Shown here: positions 26,514 to 34,156 of the stretch, in pieces
How the letters are laid out: every line of letters begins with the position of its first letter
Position numbering within the stretch: the stretch's first letter is position 1
From: Myxacorys almedinensis A
GTDB taxonomy: Bacteria > Cyanobacteriota > Cyanobacteriia > Leptolyngbyales > Leptolyngbyaceae
Direction: 5' to 3'
Length of the DNA: 64,000 nucleotides
Assembly: GCF_010091945.1 (NCBI RefSeq)
Contig: NZ_WVIE01000004.1
Location: forward strand, 124,001 to 188,000
Made by a program: the position numbers and the translations under genes
The notes under the pieces: generated by a model
What the model was told of the DNA's origin: nothing
Seen by the model: the letters and a program-made list of their open reading frames with translations, nothing else
Database searches by the model: none

Positions 26514-28043
26514 ATGGTGAGTCAGCAGGGTTCGTTAGAACGCAAGGCATCTTTAGGACGCAAGATCGTAGTGGTTGGTGCAGGAATAGGTGGACTGACG
26601 GCAGGCGCTCTGCTGGCGCACCGGGGCTACAACGTTACCGTGTTTGACCAAGCGATCGTACCGGGCGGATGTGCTTCTACGTTCAAACGCAAGGGCTTTA
26701 CCTTTGATGTGGGAGCCACGCAGGTAGCAGGATTAGAACCGGGCGGCATTCATCACCGTATTTTTTCAGAACTTGAGATTGATCTGCCTAAAGCGACATT
26801 TTGCGATCCGGCGTGTGCGGTGTATCTACCCGGAGAAACCGAGCCGATCAATGTTTGGCGAGATCCGGAGCGGTGGAAGGCAGAGCGACAGCGACAATTT
26901 CCTGGAAGCGAACCGTTTTGGCAACTGCTTGCGGATCTGTTTCGTCGTAGTTGGGCGTTTCAGATGCGAGATCCGGTGCTTCCTCCGCGCAGTGGCTGGG
27001 ATCTGTGGCAACTCACCAAAGCGCTTCGCCCAGACACGCTGTTAACCGTGCCTCATACGTTTTCTACCGTGGGTGATGCGCTGCGAGGCTATGGCTTAGA
27101 GCGCGATCGCCGCTTAAAAACTTTTCTCGATTTGCAGCTTAAGCTCTATTCCCAAGTCGATGCCGATGAAACAGCACTCCTGTATGCAGCAACGGCGCTA
27201 GGCGTTTCTCAGCAACCCCACGGATTGTTTCACCTGCACGGGAGTATGCAAGTTTTGAGCGATCGCTTAATGGATGCGCTAAAGCGCGACGGCGGCAAAT
27301 TGGTGATGCGGCATACGGTTGAGCAGATTCATACCCAAGGCAAGCAGACCCTAGGGGTGACGATTCGTGATCAGAGCACCGATGAAACCTGGCTAGAACC
27401 GGCTGATCATGTGGTTGCAAACGTCACACTTCAAGATTTGGTGAGGCTGTTGGGTGAGAATGCTCCCCACGGGTATCAGCGCCGAGTTGAGAAACTGCCG
27501 CCTGCCTCCGGGGCCTTTGTGCTTTATCTGGGCGTTGATCACTCCGCAATTCCGGAAAATTGTCCGCCGCATCTACAGTTTTTGTATAACTACGACGGCG
27601 CGATCGCAGAGAATAATTCGCTCTTTGTATCGGTGAGTCGTGCGGGAGATGGTCGAGCACCGGAGGGCAAAGCAACGATCATTGCGTCTTCGTTTACCGA
27701 TGTGATGGCATGGGAGCAAGGTAACTATGACGCGATGAAACAGCGCTATGCCGAGGCTGCGATCGCGCGGCTAGGGCAATTCTTCACGCTCAACACAGAG
27801 ACAATTATTCATCAAGAATCTGCTACGCCCCGCACGTTTCAGCGTTATACGGGTCGCGCCCAAGGCATCGTTGGAGGAATTGGGCAACGGATTCCAACGT
27901 TTGGTCCGTTTGGCTTTGCAAATCGCACTCCAGTACATCATCTGTGGCTTGTGGGCGACTCAACCCATCCAGGAGAAGGAACGGCGGGAGTCAGCTATTC
28001 TGCGCTAACCGTAGTTCGACAGATCGAGGCAGCAAAGAGATAG
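26514..28043 (+). CDS. crtD: Carotenoid desaturase of the CrtD (C-3',4') type
   Basis: 509 residues. The FAD site VVVGAGIGGLTAGALLAHRGY is at residues 19-39, then PGGCASTFKRKGFTFDVGATQVAGLEPGG, which I recall from cyanobacterial CrtD; the C-terminus has HHLWLVGDSTHPGEGTAGVSYSA. CrtD adds the C-3',4' double bond in myxoxanthophyll synthesis. The related prolycopene isomerase CrtH is the main alternative. The ATG at 26514 is preferred; the frame is open to a TTG at 26463 that overlaps the RF3 fragment. It has no operon partner downstream. Confidence 0.8.
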   Translation: MVSQQGSLERKASLGRKIVVVGAGIGGLTAGALLAHRGYNVTVFDQAIVPGGCASTFKRKGFTFDVGATQVAGLEPGGIHHRIFSELEIDLPKATFCDPACAVYLPGETEPINVWRDPERWKAERQRQFPGSEPFWQLLADLFRRSWAFQMRDPVLPPRSGWDLWQLTKALRPDTLLTVPHTFSTVGDALRGYGLERDRRLKTFLDLQLKLYSQVDADETALLYAATALGVSQQPHGLFHLHGSMQVLSDRLMDALKRDGGKLVMRHTVEQIHTQGKQTLGVTIRDQSTDETWLEPADHVVANVTLQDLVRLLGENAPHGYQRRVEKLPPASGAFVLYLGVDHSAIPENCPPHLQFLYNYDGAIAENNSLFVSVSRAGDGRAPEGKATIIASSFTDVMAWEQGNYDAMKQRYAEAAIARLGQFFTLNTETIIHQESATPRTFQRYTGRAQGIVGGIGQRIPTFGPFGFANRTPVHHLWLVGDSTHPGEGTAGVSYSALTVVRQIEAAKR

Positions 28044-28361
28044 TTTGAGTAGAGCTTTGTACGGTTCTGTACCGTGCGAAATTCCTCAAGTTTCGACCCA
28101 ACTGCTAAACCGCTTGAGGGGACTCTTATGAATAATAAGTCAAAAAAAAACAGCCTTTTGCAAGGCTGCCGAAAAACGCTCCGAAGCAAGTCTTCTACTA
28201 TAAAAGCAAACTTTTCTAAAAATGAGTATCACTCATTCCGGTGATATTTTTAGGTTTGTAGAATTATTAAGAGTACATTTAGATTGAGTTTTAGCGATCG
28301 CACCCAACCCAAAAGCGCAACTTAGCACCAGCATCTTGAGCGTTAGGCTTCAATAGAAGAG
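28044..28361. other. 318-nt gap between convergent genes
   Basis: Between crtD (plus) and the orphan AT-rich gene (minus). It contains one strong minus-strand terminator (28141-28168) and a short GTACGG/CCGTGC-type hairpin near 28055-28078 just after crtD. No coding signal. Confidence 0.6.
28141..28168 (-). terminator. Strong rho-independent terminator
   Basis: On the minus strand: CAGCCTT, a GCAA loop, AAGGCTG, then nine T residues (plus-strand A run 28142-28150). It is the most classical terminator in the window. It lies about 190 nt past the stop of the 220-residue gene, so that transcript has a long 3' tail. Confidence 0.85.
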
Positions 28362-29024
28362 TTAGCCTTTGATTCTTCCTCTGCCTTGGCGAAAAATAGC
28401 ATACTTACACTTACGGAGAGCACTATGCAAAGGCAGAACTAGCTTTAGAAGCATCATGTCTTGATGGAGAAGGACGCTGTAAGCTAGCGATCGCAGGTTT
28501 ATCCAAAGGGTATGACCTTGCCCAGAGACAGTGACAACAAGGGGTATATTTTGCTCTGAAAATGCCCAAGCGATTTGATAGGTTTCCAAGCGATTTGTTA
28601 CATCAAATTTGTAGACTGCACCATAAAGTTCTCCTTGGTATCGAATTCCTTTTCTGACTTCATTCTCATAGTAAAAATAGAACATTGAAGTCATTGTTTC
28701 TTGCACAATGATAGGCAGTTGAGATGGAAAACATCTATGTTCTCTAAAGCCTAAAATATTAAAAATTCTGCGTTTAATTTCCGAAAAATCTGCTTCATCA
28801 CTGCCATTTTTTTCGAGATCAGCATAAATTTTAGTTAATGCTTCTAATTCATTAACTTTAATAGAAATTTCGGCATCGTCTAAGTAAATGTGATTAATAA
28901 TCTTATCTAAATCGACATTAAGAATTTGATAGCTAGCGTCTGTACCAAAAATTTTACTTAAGTCATTGAGGTTTTGACGAACCAGTTTGCGAACAGAATA
29001 CTTGGCTAAAGGTGATAAAGGCAT
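28362..29024 (-). CDS. Orphan AT-rich hypothetical protein
   Basis: 220 residues; I recognise no family. The N-terminal third is helical and charged (VRKLVRQNLNDLSKIFG). The middle has MTSMFYFYYENEVRKG, and the C-terminal part has alternating hydrophobic strands (IPLVVTVSGQGHTLWINLRSLAYSVLLHQDMMLLKLVL). A good Shine-Dalgarno (AAGGA, about 11 nt before the ATG) and a strong downstream terminator argue it is a real gene. Its base composition is AT-richer than its neighbours, with only one HIP1 site, which hints at horizontal origin. No transmembrane helix or signal peptide is clear. Confidence 0.6.
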   Translation of the reverse strand: MPLSPLAKYSVRKLVRQNLNDLSKIFGTDASYQILNVDLDKIINHIYLDDAEISIKVNELEALTKIYADLEKNGSDEADFSEIKRRIFNILGFREHRCFPSQLPIIVQETMTSMFYFYYENEVRKGIRYQGELYGAVYKFDVTNRLETYQIAWAFSEQNIPLVVTVSGQGHTLWINLRSLAYSVLLHQDMMLLKLVLPLHSALRKCKYAIFRQGRGRIKG

Positions 29025-29584
29025 GGCTTAAAATCCTTAGGGCAAAGCACATATGGTTTAAGCTGTTCTTATTTTTGCAGTTCATTAATGGTGCGGATAG
29101 CATTCACATTTAATAACTCTAAATAACTTGTAAGGTGCGCGGCTGTCGCATTTCACTCATTATTTAGGTTTGCTATGTCTGCAATGGAAAACTGGGATTT
29201 ATAGCTTTCAAGCCTGTGTTGGGCTGGCACTTAGGGTTCCCTATCAGGTTAAGTAATTCTCGCTAAGTTTCATTTTTTGAAGACCTAGGTGAGATTGTGG
29301 GCAGCTTTTGCAATGTTTTTGCTAGGAAATATTCTAAACTAGCGCTTGGAATATCTTATCGTCGCTAGATGCTGCGTTTCTCCTGATTTACTGATGGGGT
29401 TATGTGTTGGTCAATATTTTATGGTTCCTAAGGTATGCAGACAAACTGCAAATTCAACCCTTTTGAACGGGTAGATCTGCAAATAGATAGACTTTTAGCC
29501 AACCGCACAAAAAATTTGTCATATTAAATTCTGGTTTTGCTAAAACGCAGTTTTGAGATCTCGGTTGAACAAGGATTGTTGTGA
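29025..29584. other. 560-nt AT-rich gap
   Basis: Between the orphan gene (minus) and the broken acyltransferase (plus). AT-rich, with small hairpins only (for example TGCAG/CTGCA near 29435). No ORF, RNA gene or repeat recognised. It has no HIP1 octamer that I could see. Confidence 0.55.
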
Positions 29585-29914
29585 ATGCCCCGTTTAGAGA
29601 CCCATTTAAAGACAGCATGGCTCGCTTCACAAAGCTCTAAAAAGTCGCGGCGTTTGCCTTGGTTAGAAGGAATTCAGATATTTGCGGCTGTGGTGATCTT
29701 GCTTTATCACGCTCAGTTGCTATTTGCCGACTATGGTTACTCCCCGCAACCCACGGGCTTAGTTGATAACATTCAAAAGCTTTTGATTGGATCTAGCACT
29801 CTTGGCGACGGTTGGCTACGGCATCCCCCCTTGCTCAGGAGGGACTTTCCGGCTCCCCTCCTGACTCAGGAAGAGTTGGGGGAGGTCGCCCGTCTGGCAG
29901 CATTTACAGATTAA
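29585..29914 (+). pseudogene. Acyltransferase-3 family fragment ended by inserted repeat
   Basis: The first 80 residues look like the start of an acyltransferase-3 membrane protein: a basic N-terminus, then LPWLEGIQIFAAVVILLYHAQLLF, the first helix with the family histidine. After GDGWL the frame changes character to PPLLRRDFPAPLLTQEELGE, which is the translation of a GC-rich repeat, and stops 25 codons later. A full protein would be 350-400 residues with about ten helices. None of the rest follows. I read this as a gene cut off by repeat insertion plus deletion. Confidence 0.65.
29822..29890. repeat. GC-rich C/G-tract repeat inside the broken acyltransferase
   Basis: This segment holds CCCCCC, CAGGAGGG, CTCCCCTCCTGACTCAGG and GGGGGAG, which fold into imperfect hairpins. 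It resembles the C-rich repeated snippets common in cyanobacterial intergenic DNA (general knowledge). Only this copy is in the window, so repeat status is inferred from style. Confidence 0.45.
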
Positions 29915-29967
29915 TTTGGTATTAGTTAGCGAGAATTTAGGAACGGCAACTCTGTATTTTTCTTACC

Positions 29968-30603
29968 ATGACCAATCTTTATGCGCGTTGGCTGTTTCCC
30001 CGCCTGATGGATCTTGCCATGTCGGGTGACGAACTTTCGCAGTATCGCCGAGACGTGTTGGCAAATGTGAAGGGAACCATTTTAGAAATTGGGTTTGGGA
30101 CAGGATTGAATCTGCAACACTATCCCGCATCAGTTCACGCGATTACAACCGTTGATGTGAACCCAGGAATGAGCACGATCGCACAACGCCGAATTCGCGC
30201 CTCTGCGATCGCGGTCAATCATCAGGTTGTGAATGGTGAATCGTTGCCCCTGCCCGATCAGTCGTTTGATAGTGTCGTCAGCACATGGACACTGTGCAGC
30301 ATTGCTAACCTTGACCAAGCTCTGCAAGAAATTTATCGCGTGTTAAAGCCCGATGGAGCCTTTTATTTTATTGAACATGGGCTGAGTCGTGATCCGAACA
30401 TTCAAGTGTGGCAACATCGCCTTACTCCCGTTCAAAAACTGATTGCCGATGGCTGTCATCTTGATCGCGACATTCAACACCTGGTTGAAAAGCAGTTTGG
30501 GCAAGTGACAGTGACTCAATTTCCAGCAAAAGGATTACCAGCGATCGCGGGGTATCTCTATCAAGGAATAGCTCGAAAAACAGATGCGGCGGCTGAAAAA
30601 TAA
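29968..30603 (+). CDS. Class I SAM-dependent methyltransferase
   Basis: 211 residues of the Methyltransf_11 (UbiE-like) fold. Motif I is ILEIGFGTGLNLQHYP (residues 34-49), motif post-I VDVNPGM, and the acidic motif III region SFDSVVSTWTLCSIANLDQALQEIYRVLKPDGAFYFIEHG. The C-terminus (QVTVTQFPAKGLPAIAGYLYQGIA) matches the group of small cyanobacterial methyltransferases close to phosphatidylethanolamine or menaquinone enzymes. The substrate cannot be read from sequence. It stands alone, 50 nt after the broken acyltransferase. Confidence 0.82.
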   Translation: MTNLYARWLFPRLMDLAMSGDELSQYRRDVLANVKGTILEIGFGTGLNLQHYPASVHAITTVDVNPGMSTIAQRRIRASAIAVNHQVVNGESLPLPDQSFDSVVSTWTLCSIANLDQALQEIYRVLKPDGAFYFIEHGLSRDPNIQVWQHRLTPVQKLIADGCHLDRDIQHLVEKQFGQVTVTQFPAKGLPAIAGYLYQGIARKTDAAAEK

Positions 30604-30704
30604 AGCAAAAATTAAGCTACGACTTCTGCGTCAGCAAATCCGTCTTCAGTAAGAGATCAGTTCCCTGGAGAACGCCTATAACTTAGCTGGAGTGTGTTTT
30701 CTAT

Positions 30705-30738
30705 AGTTCTATATAGTCTGGAGTTCTATATACTCTGA
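30705..30738 (+). repeat. Two tandem 17-nt repeats upstream of the response regulator
   Basis: 30705-30721 and 30722-30738 agree at 15 of 17 positions (AGTTCTATATA, G or C, TCTG, G or A). The second copy contains TATACT (30729-30734), a good -10 box 42 nt before the ATG. The array may be a binding site as well as a promoter part. Confidence 0.6.
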
Positions 30739-30775
30739 TGTTTTGGTGTGGTGTTTATTCAGCGTTTAACTCACA

Positions 30776-31165
30776 ATGGCTAACAATTACCGCATCTTGG
30801 TTGTCGATGACGTGCTAGACAATCTGTTCTTATTACAAGCTGTTTTAGAAGATGAAGGATACAGCGTCGATACGGCTTTAGATGGCACGATCGCGTTGCA
30901 CAAAATTCAATACGCCCCGCCTGACTTAGTGTTGCTCGACATTATGATGCCAGGGTTGACGGGCTACGATGTGACTCGCCAAGTTCGTCAGCAAAAACCG
31001 GCTACCGAATTGCCGATCGTGCTGCTCACGGCATATGACGAGTTTTCTCATTTGCCCTATTCCGAAATTGGTGCAAACGATCTGATTCGCAAACCCGTTG
31101 ATTTTGACGAACTTTTGACCACGGTAGAAACGCACTTGCGGTCTCCGGTCACGGCTCACACCTGA
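30776..31165 (+). CDS. Single-domain response regulator (CheY-like)
   Basis: 129 residues, receiver domain only. The acidic pair is Asp11/Asp12, the phosphoacceptor Asp55 (LVLLDIMMPG), with Thr85 and Lys106 (LIRKPVD) in the expected places. It would receive phosphate from a histidine kinase encoded elsewhere and act by contact with a partner. It overlaps the HAD gene by 10 nt, tail to tail. Direct repeats lie in the promoter area. Confidence 0.9.
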   Translation: MANNYRILVVDDVLDNLFLLQAVLEDEGYSVDTALDGTIALHKIQYAPPDLVLLDIMMPGLTGYDVTRQVRQQKPATELPIVLLTAYDEFSHLPYSEIGANDLIRKPVDFDELLTTVETHLRSPVTAHT

Positions 31166-31929
31166 ACAATCTGGCTAACGGTATGAGCGATCGCAGTGGC
31201 TGAGGCAAGTTGCTTGGCGGTAACCCCTCCCCACGTAACCCCAATGCTACCGAGGGCATTGCCATGGGCGGCAAGCTGAATATCTGCGATCGCATCTCCA
31301 ATCACGAGAGTGTTTTGGGCAGGGGTTTCTAGCGCCGTGCAAACCGAGTGCAGCAATTGGGCATCGGGTTTGGTGAAGATGTGGTGTGCGCCTGCCAACA
31401 CTTGAAAATAGGGGGCAAGGTCATATCGCGTCACAAACTCTTCTACGTTGGTTTGGCTGTCACTCGATAGAATGGCGAGTTTTAGGGCGCAAGCACGGAG
31501 CGATCGCACCAGATCGATGATGCCCTCGAACGGTGGCGTGAGGTCTGCTTTGGTGAGCATCGAGCCGTTTGCCAACTCCTGGTCGGCTTGCTGAAAGGCA
31601 GAACGTGCGATCGCGAGGGCTTCGATCCAATCTCGCCCCGTTTGGGCAATGAGTGCCGCCACGCCAATTTCGTTTTCCAGGCGTGTGCCCACGGCTAATA
31701 GCCCTGCCGGGTTGAGCGCCGGTGGGGTGAAGCTTGGCGTTTCCCCTAAAAATCCAAAGCAGCGCAAAACCTCATGCTCTAATCCAGGCAGTTCGGCAGC
31801 TACCGCTTGGGCGCGGTTTTGCCCCAACTTATGCAAAAAGCCAAGAGAGTTGGCAAGCGTTCCATCTTTGTCGAAGACGATCGCTTGCACATGTTGAAAC
31901 TGAATGCCGTTGCAGTAGATGGTGACCAA
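31156..31929 (-). CDS. HAD family hydrolase
   Basis: 257 residues. Motif I is VFDKDGTLANS (nucleophile Asp), motif II the Ser in LAILSSDSQ, motif III the Lys in FTKPDAQLL, and motif IV VIGDAIADIQLA. It is a phosphoglycolate-phosphatase-like HAD with a helical cap between motifs I and II. The substrate is unknown. The start is a TTG; no ATG fits upstream of motif I. It begins 16 nt after the M20 peptidase stop, so M20-HAD is likely one transcript. The 3' end overlaps the convergent response regulator. Confidence 0.85.
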   Translation of the reverse strand: MVTIYCNGIQFQHVQAIVFDKDGTLANSLGFLHKLGQNRAQAVAAELPGLEHEVLRCFGFLGETPSFTPPALNPAGLLAVGTRLENEIGVAALIAQTGRDWIEALAIARSAFQQADQELANGSMLTKADLTPPFEGIIDLVRSLRACALKLAILSSDSQTNVEEFVTRYDLAPYFQVLAGAHHIFTKPDAQLLHSVCTALETPAQNTLVIGDAIADIQLAAHGNALGSIGVTWGGVTAKQLASATAIAHTVSQIVQV

Positions 31930-31945
31930 ATTAGGAAGGACTCAG

Positions 31946-33121
31946 CTAGTGTCGCCAGTAGTTGTAGGCTGCCCACGCCATCGCGATCACACCCGTGACG
32001 ATCGCTGACTCATCCACCTCAAACTGAGGATGATGGAGGGGATAATTGCGCTTTTCGTGAAAGCCTACCCCCAGGCGGAACATACTCCCCGGAGCGTGCT
32101 TGAGATAGCAAGAAAAATCTTCGGCTCCCAGCGATGGCTCTTGAATAATCTGAATGCTCTCGGCTCCTAGCACTTCTTTAACCGACGCTTCTATCAACCC
32201 CGTCAGCTTCAAATCATTTTGCACCGACGGCGTTCCACGACGATAGTTTAGCTGATAGGTTGCGCTGTAGGTTTGGCAGACGTGAGAGAGAATGTTTTCG
32301 ATCCAATCGGGCAGGGCTTCGCTGGTTTCGGGATGCAGCGATCGCACCGTTCCTTGCATCGTCACTCGGTCGGCAATCACGTTTGGCGCTCGTCCGCCGC
32401 TAATTTTGCCGATCGTCAGCACCACCGGGCGTAACGGATTTTGGGTGCGGCTGATCGCCTGTTGCAGGGCGGTAATCACCTGAGCCGAAATCCAAATCGC
32501 ATCGACCGCTTCATGGGGGCGCGCTCCGTGTCCCGATTCTCCTGTAATCGTTATTTCCAGATCATCGGCGGCGGCGGTGAGCGCTCCGTAGCGAATGCCA
32601 ATTTTGCCAGCAGGAATCGAGGGAAAAACATGCACTCCCAGAATGGCGTTCACATTGGTCATTGCGCCATCTTGCACCATCCATTCTGCCCCTTGAGCAA
32701 TTTCTTCAGCAGGCTGAAACAAAAAGCGAACGGTGCCGGGGAGGGCTTCTCCGAGTTGAGACAAAACCATTGCGGTTCCCAAGCCTACTGTCGTATGGAC
32801 ATCGTGACCACAGGCGTGCATCACCCCAGGCTGCCGAGAGACAAATTCTAGCTGGGTGCGTTCTTGAATGGGCAACGCATCCATGTCGGTGCGAATTGCC
32901 AGCAAGCGCGGATCTTGACCTCGCCCGTCTAATTCTCCTAAGACGCCCACTTTCCCGATCGCTTCTTTGACCCGCAATCCACAAGATGATAGAACGCCCG
33001 TGACATACGCTGCTGTTTGATATTCCTGCCCACTTAGCTCTGGATGGCTATGCAGATGGCGACGAATTTCAATCAAACGCGGAGCGAGAGCAAGAGCAAG
33101 ATCTTTGATGCGGTCTTTCAT
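31946..33121 (-). CDS. M20 family amidohydrolase
   Basis: 391 residues, the hippurate hydrolase/N-acyl-L-amino-acid amidohydrolase type. Metal ligands: MHACGHDVHT, FQPAEEIAQGAEWM, and the C-terminal EPSLGAEDFSCYL; the dimerisation domain starts at GESGHGARPHEAVDAIW. Enzymes of this group remove acyl or indole-acetyl groups from amino acids. It is likely cytoplasmic. Gene order CDF, M20, HAD on one strand may be an operon, with gaps of 93 and 16 nt. Confidence 0.9.
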   Translation of the reverse strand: MKDRIKDLALALAPRLIEIRRHLHSHPELSGQEYQTAAYVTGVLSSCGLRVKEAIGKVGVLGELDGRGQDPRLLAIRTDMDALPIQERTQLEFVSRQPGVMHACGHDVHTTVGLGTAMVLSQLGEALPGTVRFLFQPAEEIAQGAEWMVQDGAMTNVNAILGVHVFPSIPAGKIGIRYGALTAAADDLEITITGESGHGARPHEAVDAIWISAQVITALQQAISRTQNPLRPVVLTIGKISGGRAPNVIADRVTMQGTVRSLHPETSEALPDWIENILSHVCQTYSATYQLNYRRGTPSVQNDLKLTGLIEASVKEVLGAESIQIIQEPSLGAEDFSCYLKHAPGSMFRLGVGFHEKRNYPLHHPQFEVDESAIVTGVIAMAWAAYNYWRH

Positions 33122-33214
33122 GAATAGCGCTGATAAAGTGCTTCATTCAATGATAAGACTTGTGAACTTGCGCGCGTTGTTCTCAGGTGACGATTCTCAG
33201 GTAGGTTAGGCGAT

Positions 33215-33889
33215 CTAAAGTCCCCGCAATTCTTTGAGGCTCTGGGCAATCAGGGGAACCGCCGAACCGAAAATCAGCAGGGCGATCGCGAGGCTAATTA
33301 CACTATCTGCCCAGACCCAATGAAACCAGGCAACAGCGATCGCAGCAATGATCACCCCAACGGCTCCGAGGGCATCGGCAACCACATGCAAAAACGCGGC
33401 GCGGAGATTCAAATCGCGATCGCTGCCCTGGTGCAAAACAGAGATGTTGATCATGTTGATGATCAGCCCTGCGATCGCGGTGATCAGCATCGGTTGGCTG
33501 GCAATGTCTGGCGCGGGCAGGTGAAACCGTGCGATCGCTTCCCAAGCAATCCACAGGGTGACGGCAACTAGCCCACAGCTATTGATTAGGGCTGCCCAGG
33601 TTTCTAGAGAGCGGGTTGGCTTGACGGCAATAGCATCCACACCAATCCAGCCCCACTGCAACGATGACTGCGATAGGCGAGTGGCAAGAAAGGCGAGCAG
33701 CAGCGCTATGCAGTCAGACACCATGTGCCCAGATTCGGCGAGGAGCGCGAGGCTATGGCTGGCAAGCCCGATGTAGAGTTCGACTCCAGCGAAACTGCTA
33801 ACCAGGCTCAACGCGATCAAGAGTTGCCTTTGCTTGGTTTTGGGGTCGTGGATCAAACAAGCGCAGTCTGTAGAATGGGGAGCATGCAT
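33215..33889 (-). CDS. Cation diffusion facilitator transporter without C-terminal domain
   Basis: 224 residues with six predicted helices. The zinc-type transport site is intact: His55/Asp59 (SGHMVSD) in helix 2 and His168/Asp172 (FLHVVADALGAVG) in helix 5. The N-terminus has His5, Cys9, Cys11 and His14, a possible metal-binding patch. The protein ends (SLKELRGL) exactly where the cytoplasmic ferredoxin-like domain of about 80-90 residues normally begins. It exports Zn, Cd, Co or a similar cation (family knowledge). CTD-lacking CDFs are known, so this need not be a truncation. Confidence 0.85.
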   Translation of the reverse strand: MHAPHSTDCACLIHDPKTKQRQLLIALSLVSSFAGVELYIGLASHSLALLAESGHMVSDCIALLLAFLATRLSQSSLQWGWIGVDAIAVKPTRSLETWAALINSCGLVAVTLWIAWEAIARFHLPAPDIASQPMLITAIAGLIINMINISVLHQGSDRDLNLRAAFLHVVADALGAVGVIIAAIAVAWFHWVWADSVISLAIALLIFGSAVPLIAQSLKELRGL

Positions 33890-34156
33890 CGATACTTATC
33901 AATTTTGGTATAGCCAATGTACCCTACTCTAGCTTTACCAGAACGCGAATGAGAGTCATTCTAATAAAGGTTGAGGCGTGATAGTAGTGACTGGTGCAGC
34001 GTGAGCCAAGTTTCCGATCGCGCTGCTTTTTATGTCTTCTAAGGCGGATGAACGCCCTCCAAGACCCTCACCCTACCCCGCTCCCGCCGAAGAGGAAACG
34101 AGAGGTAGAGGTAGAGCGATTTTTGCTCCTCTAAAGTTAAAGTGGTTCAGCTACAT

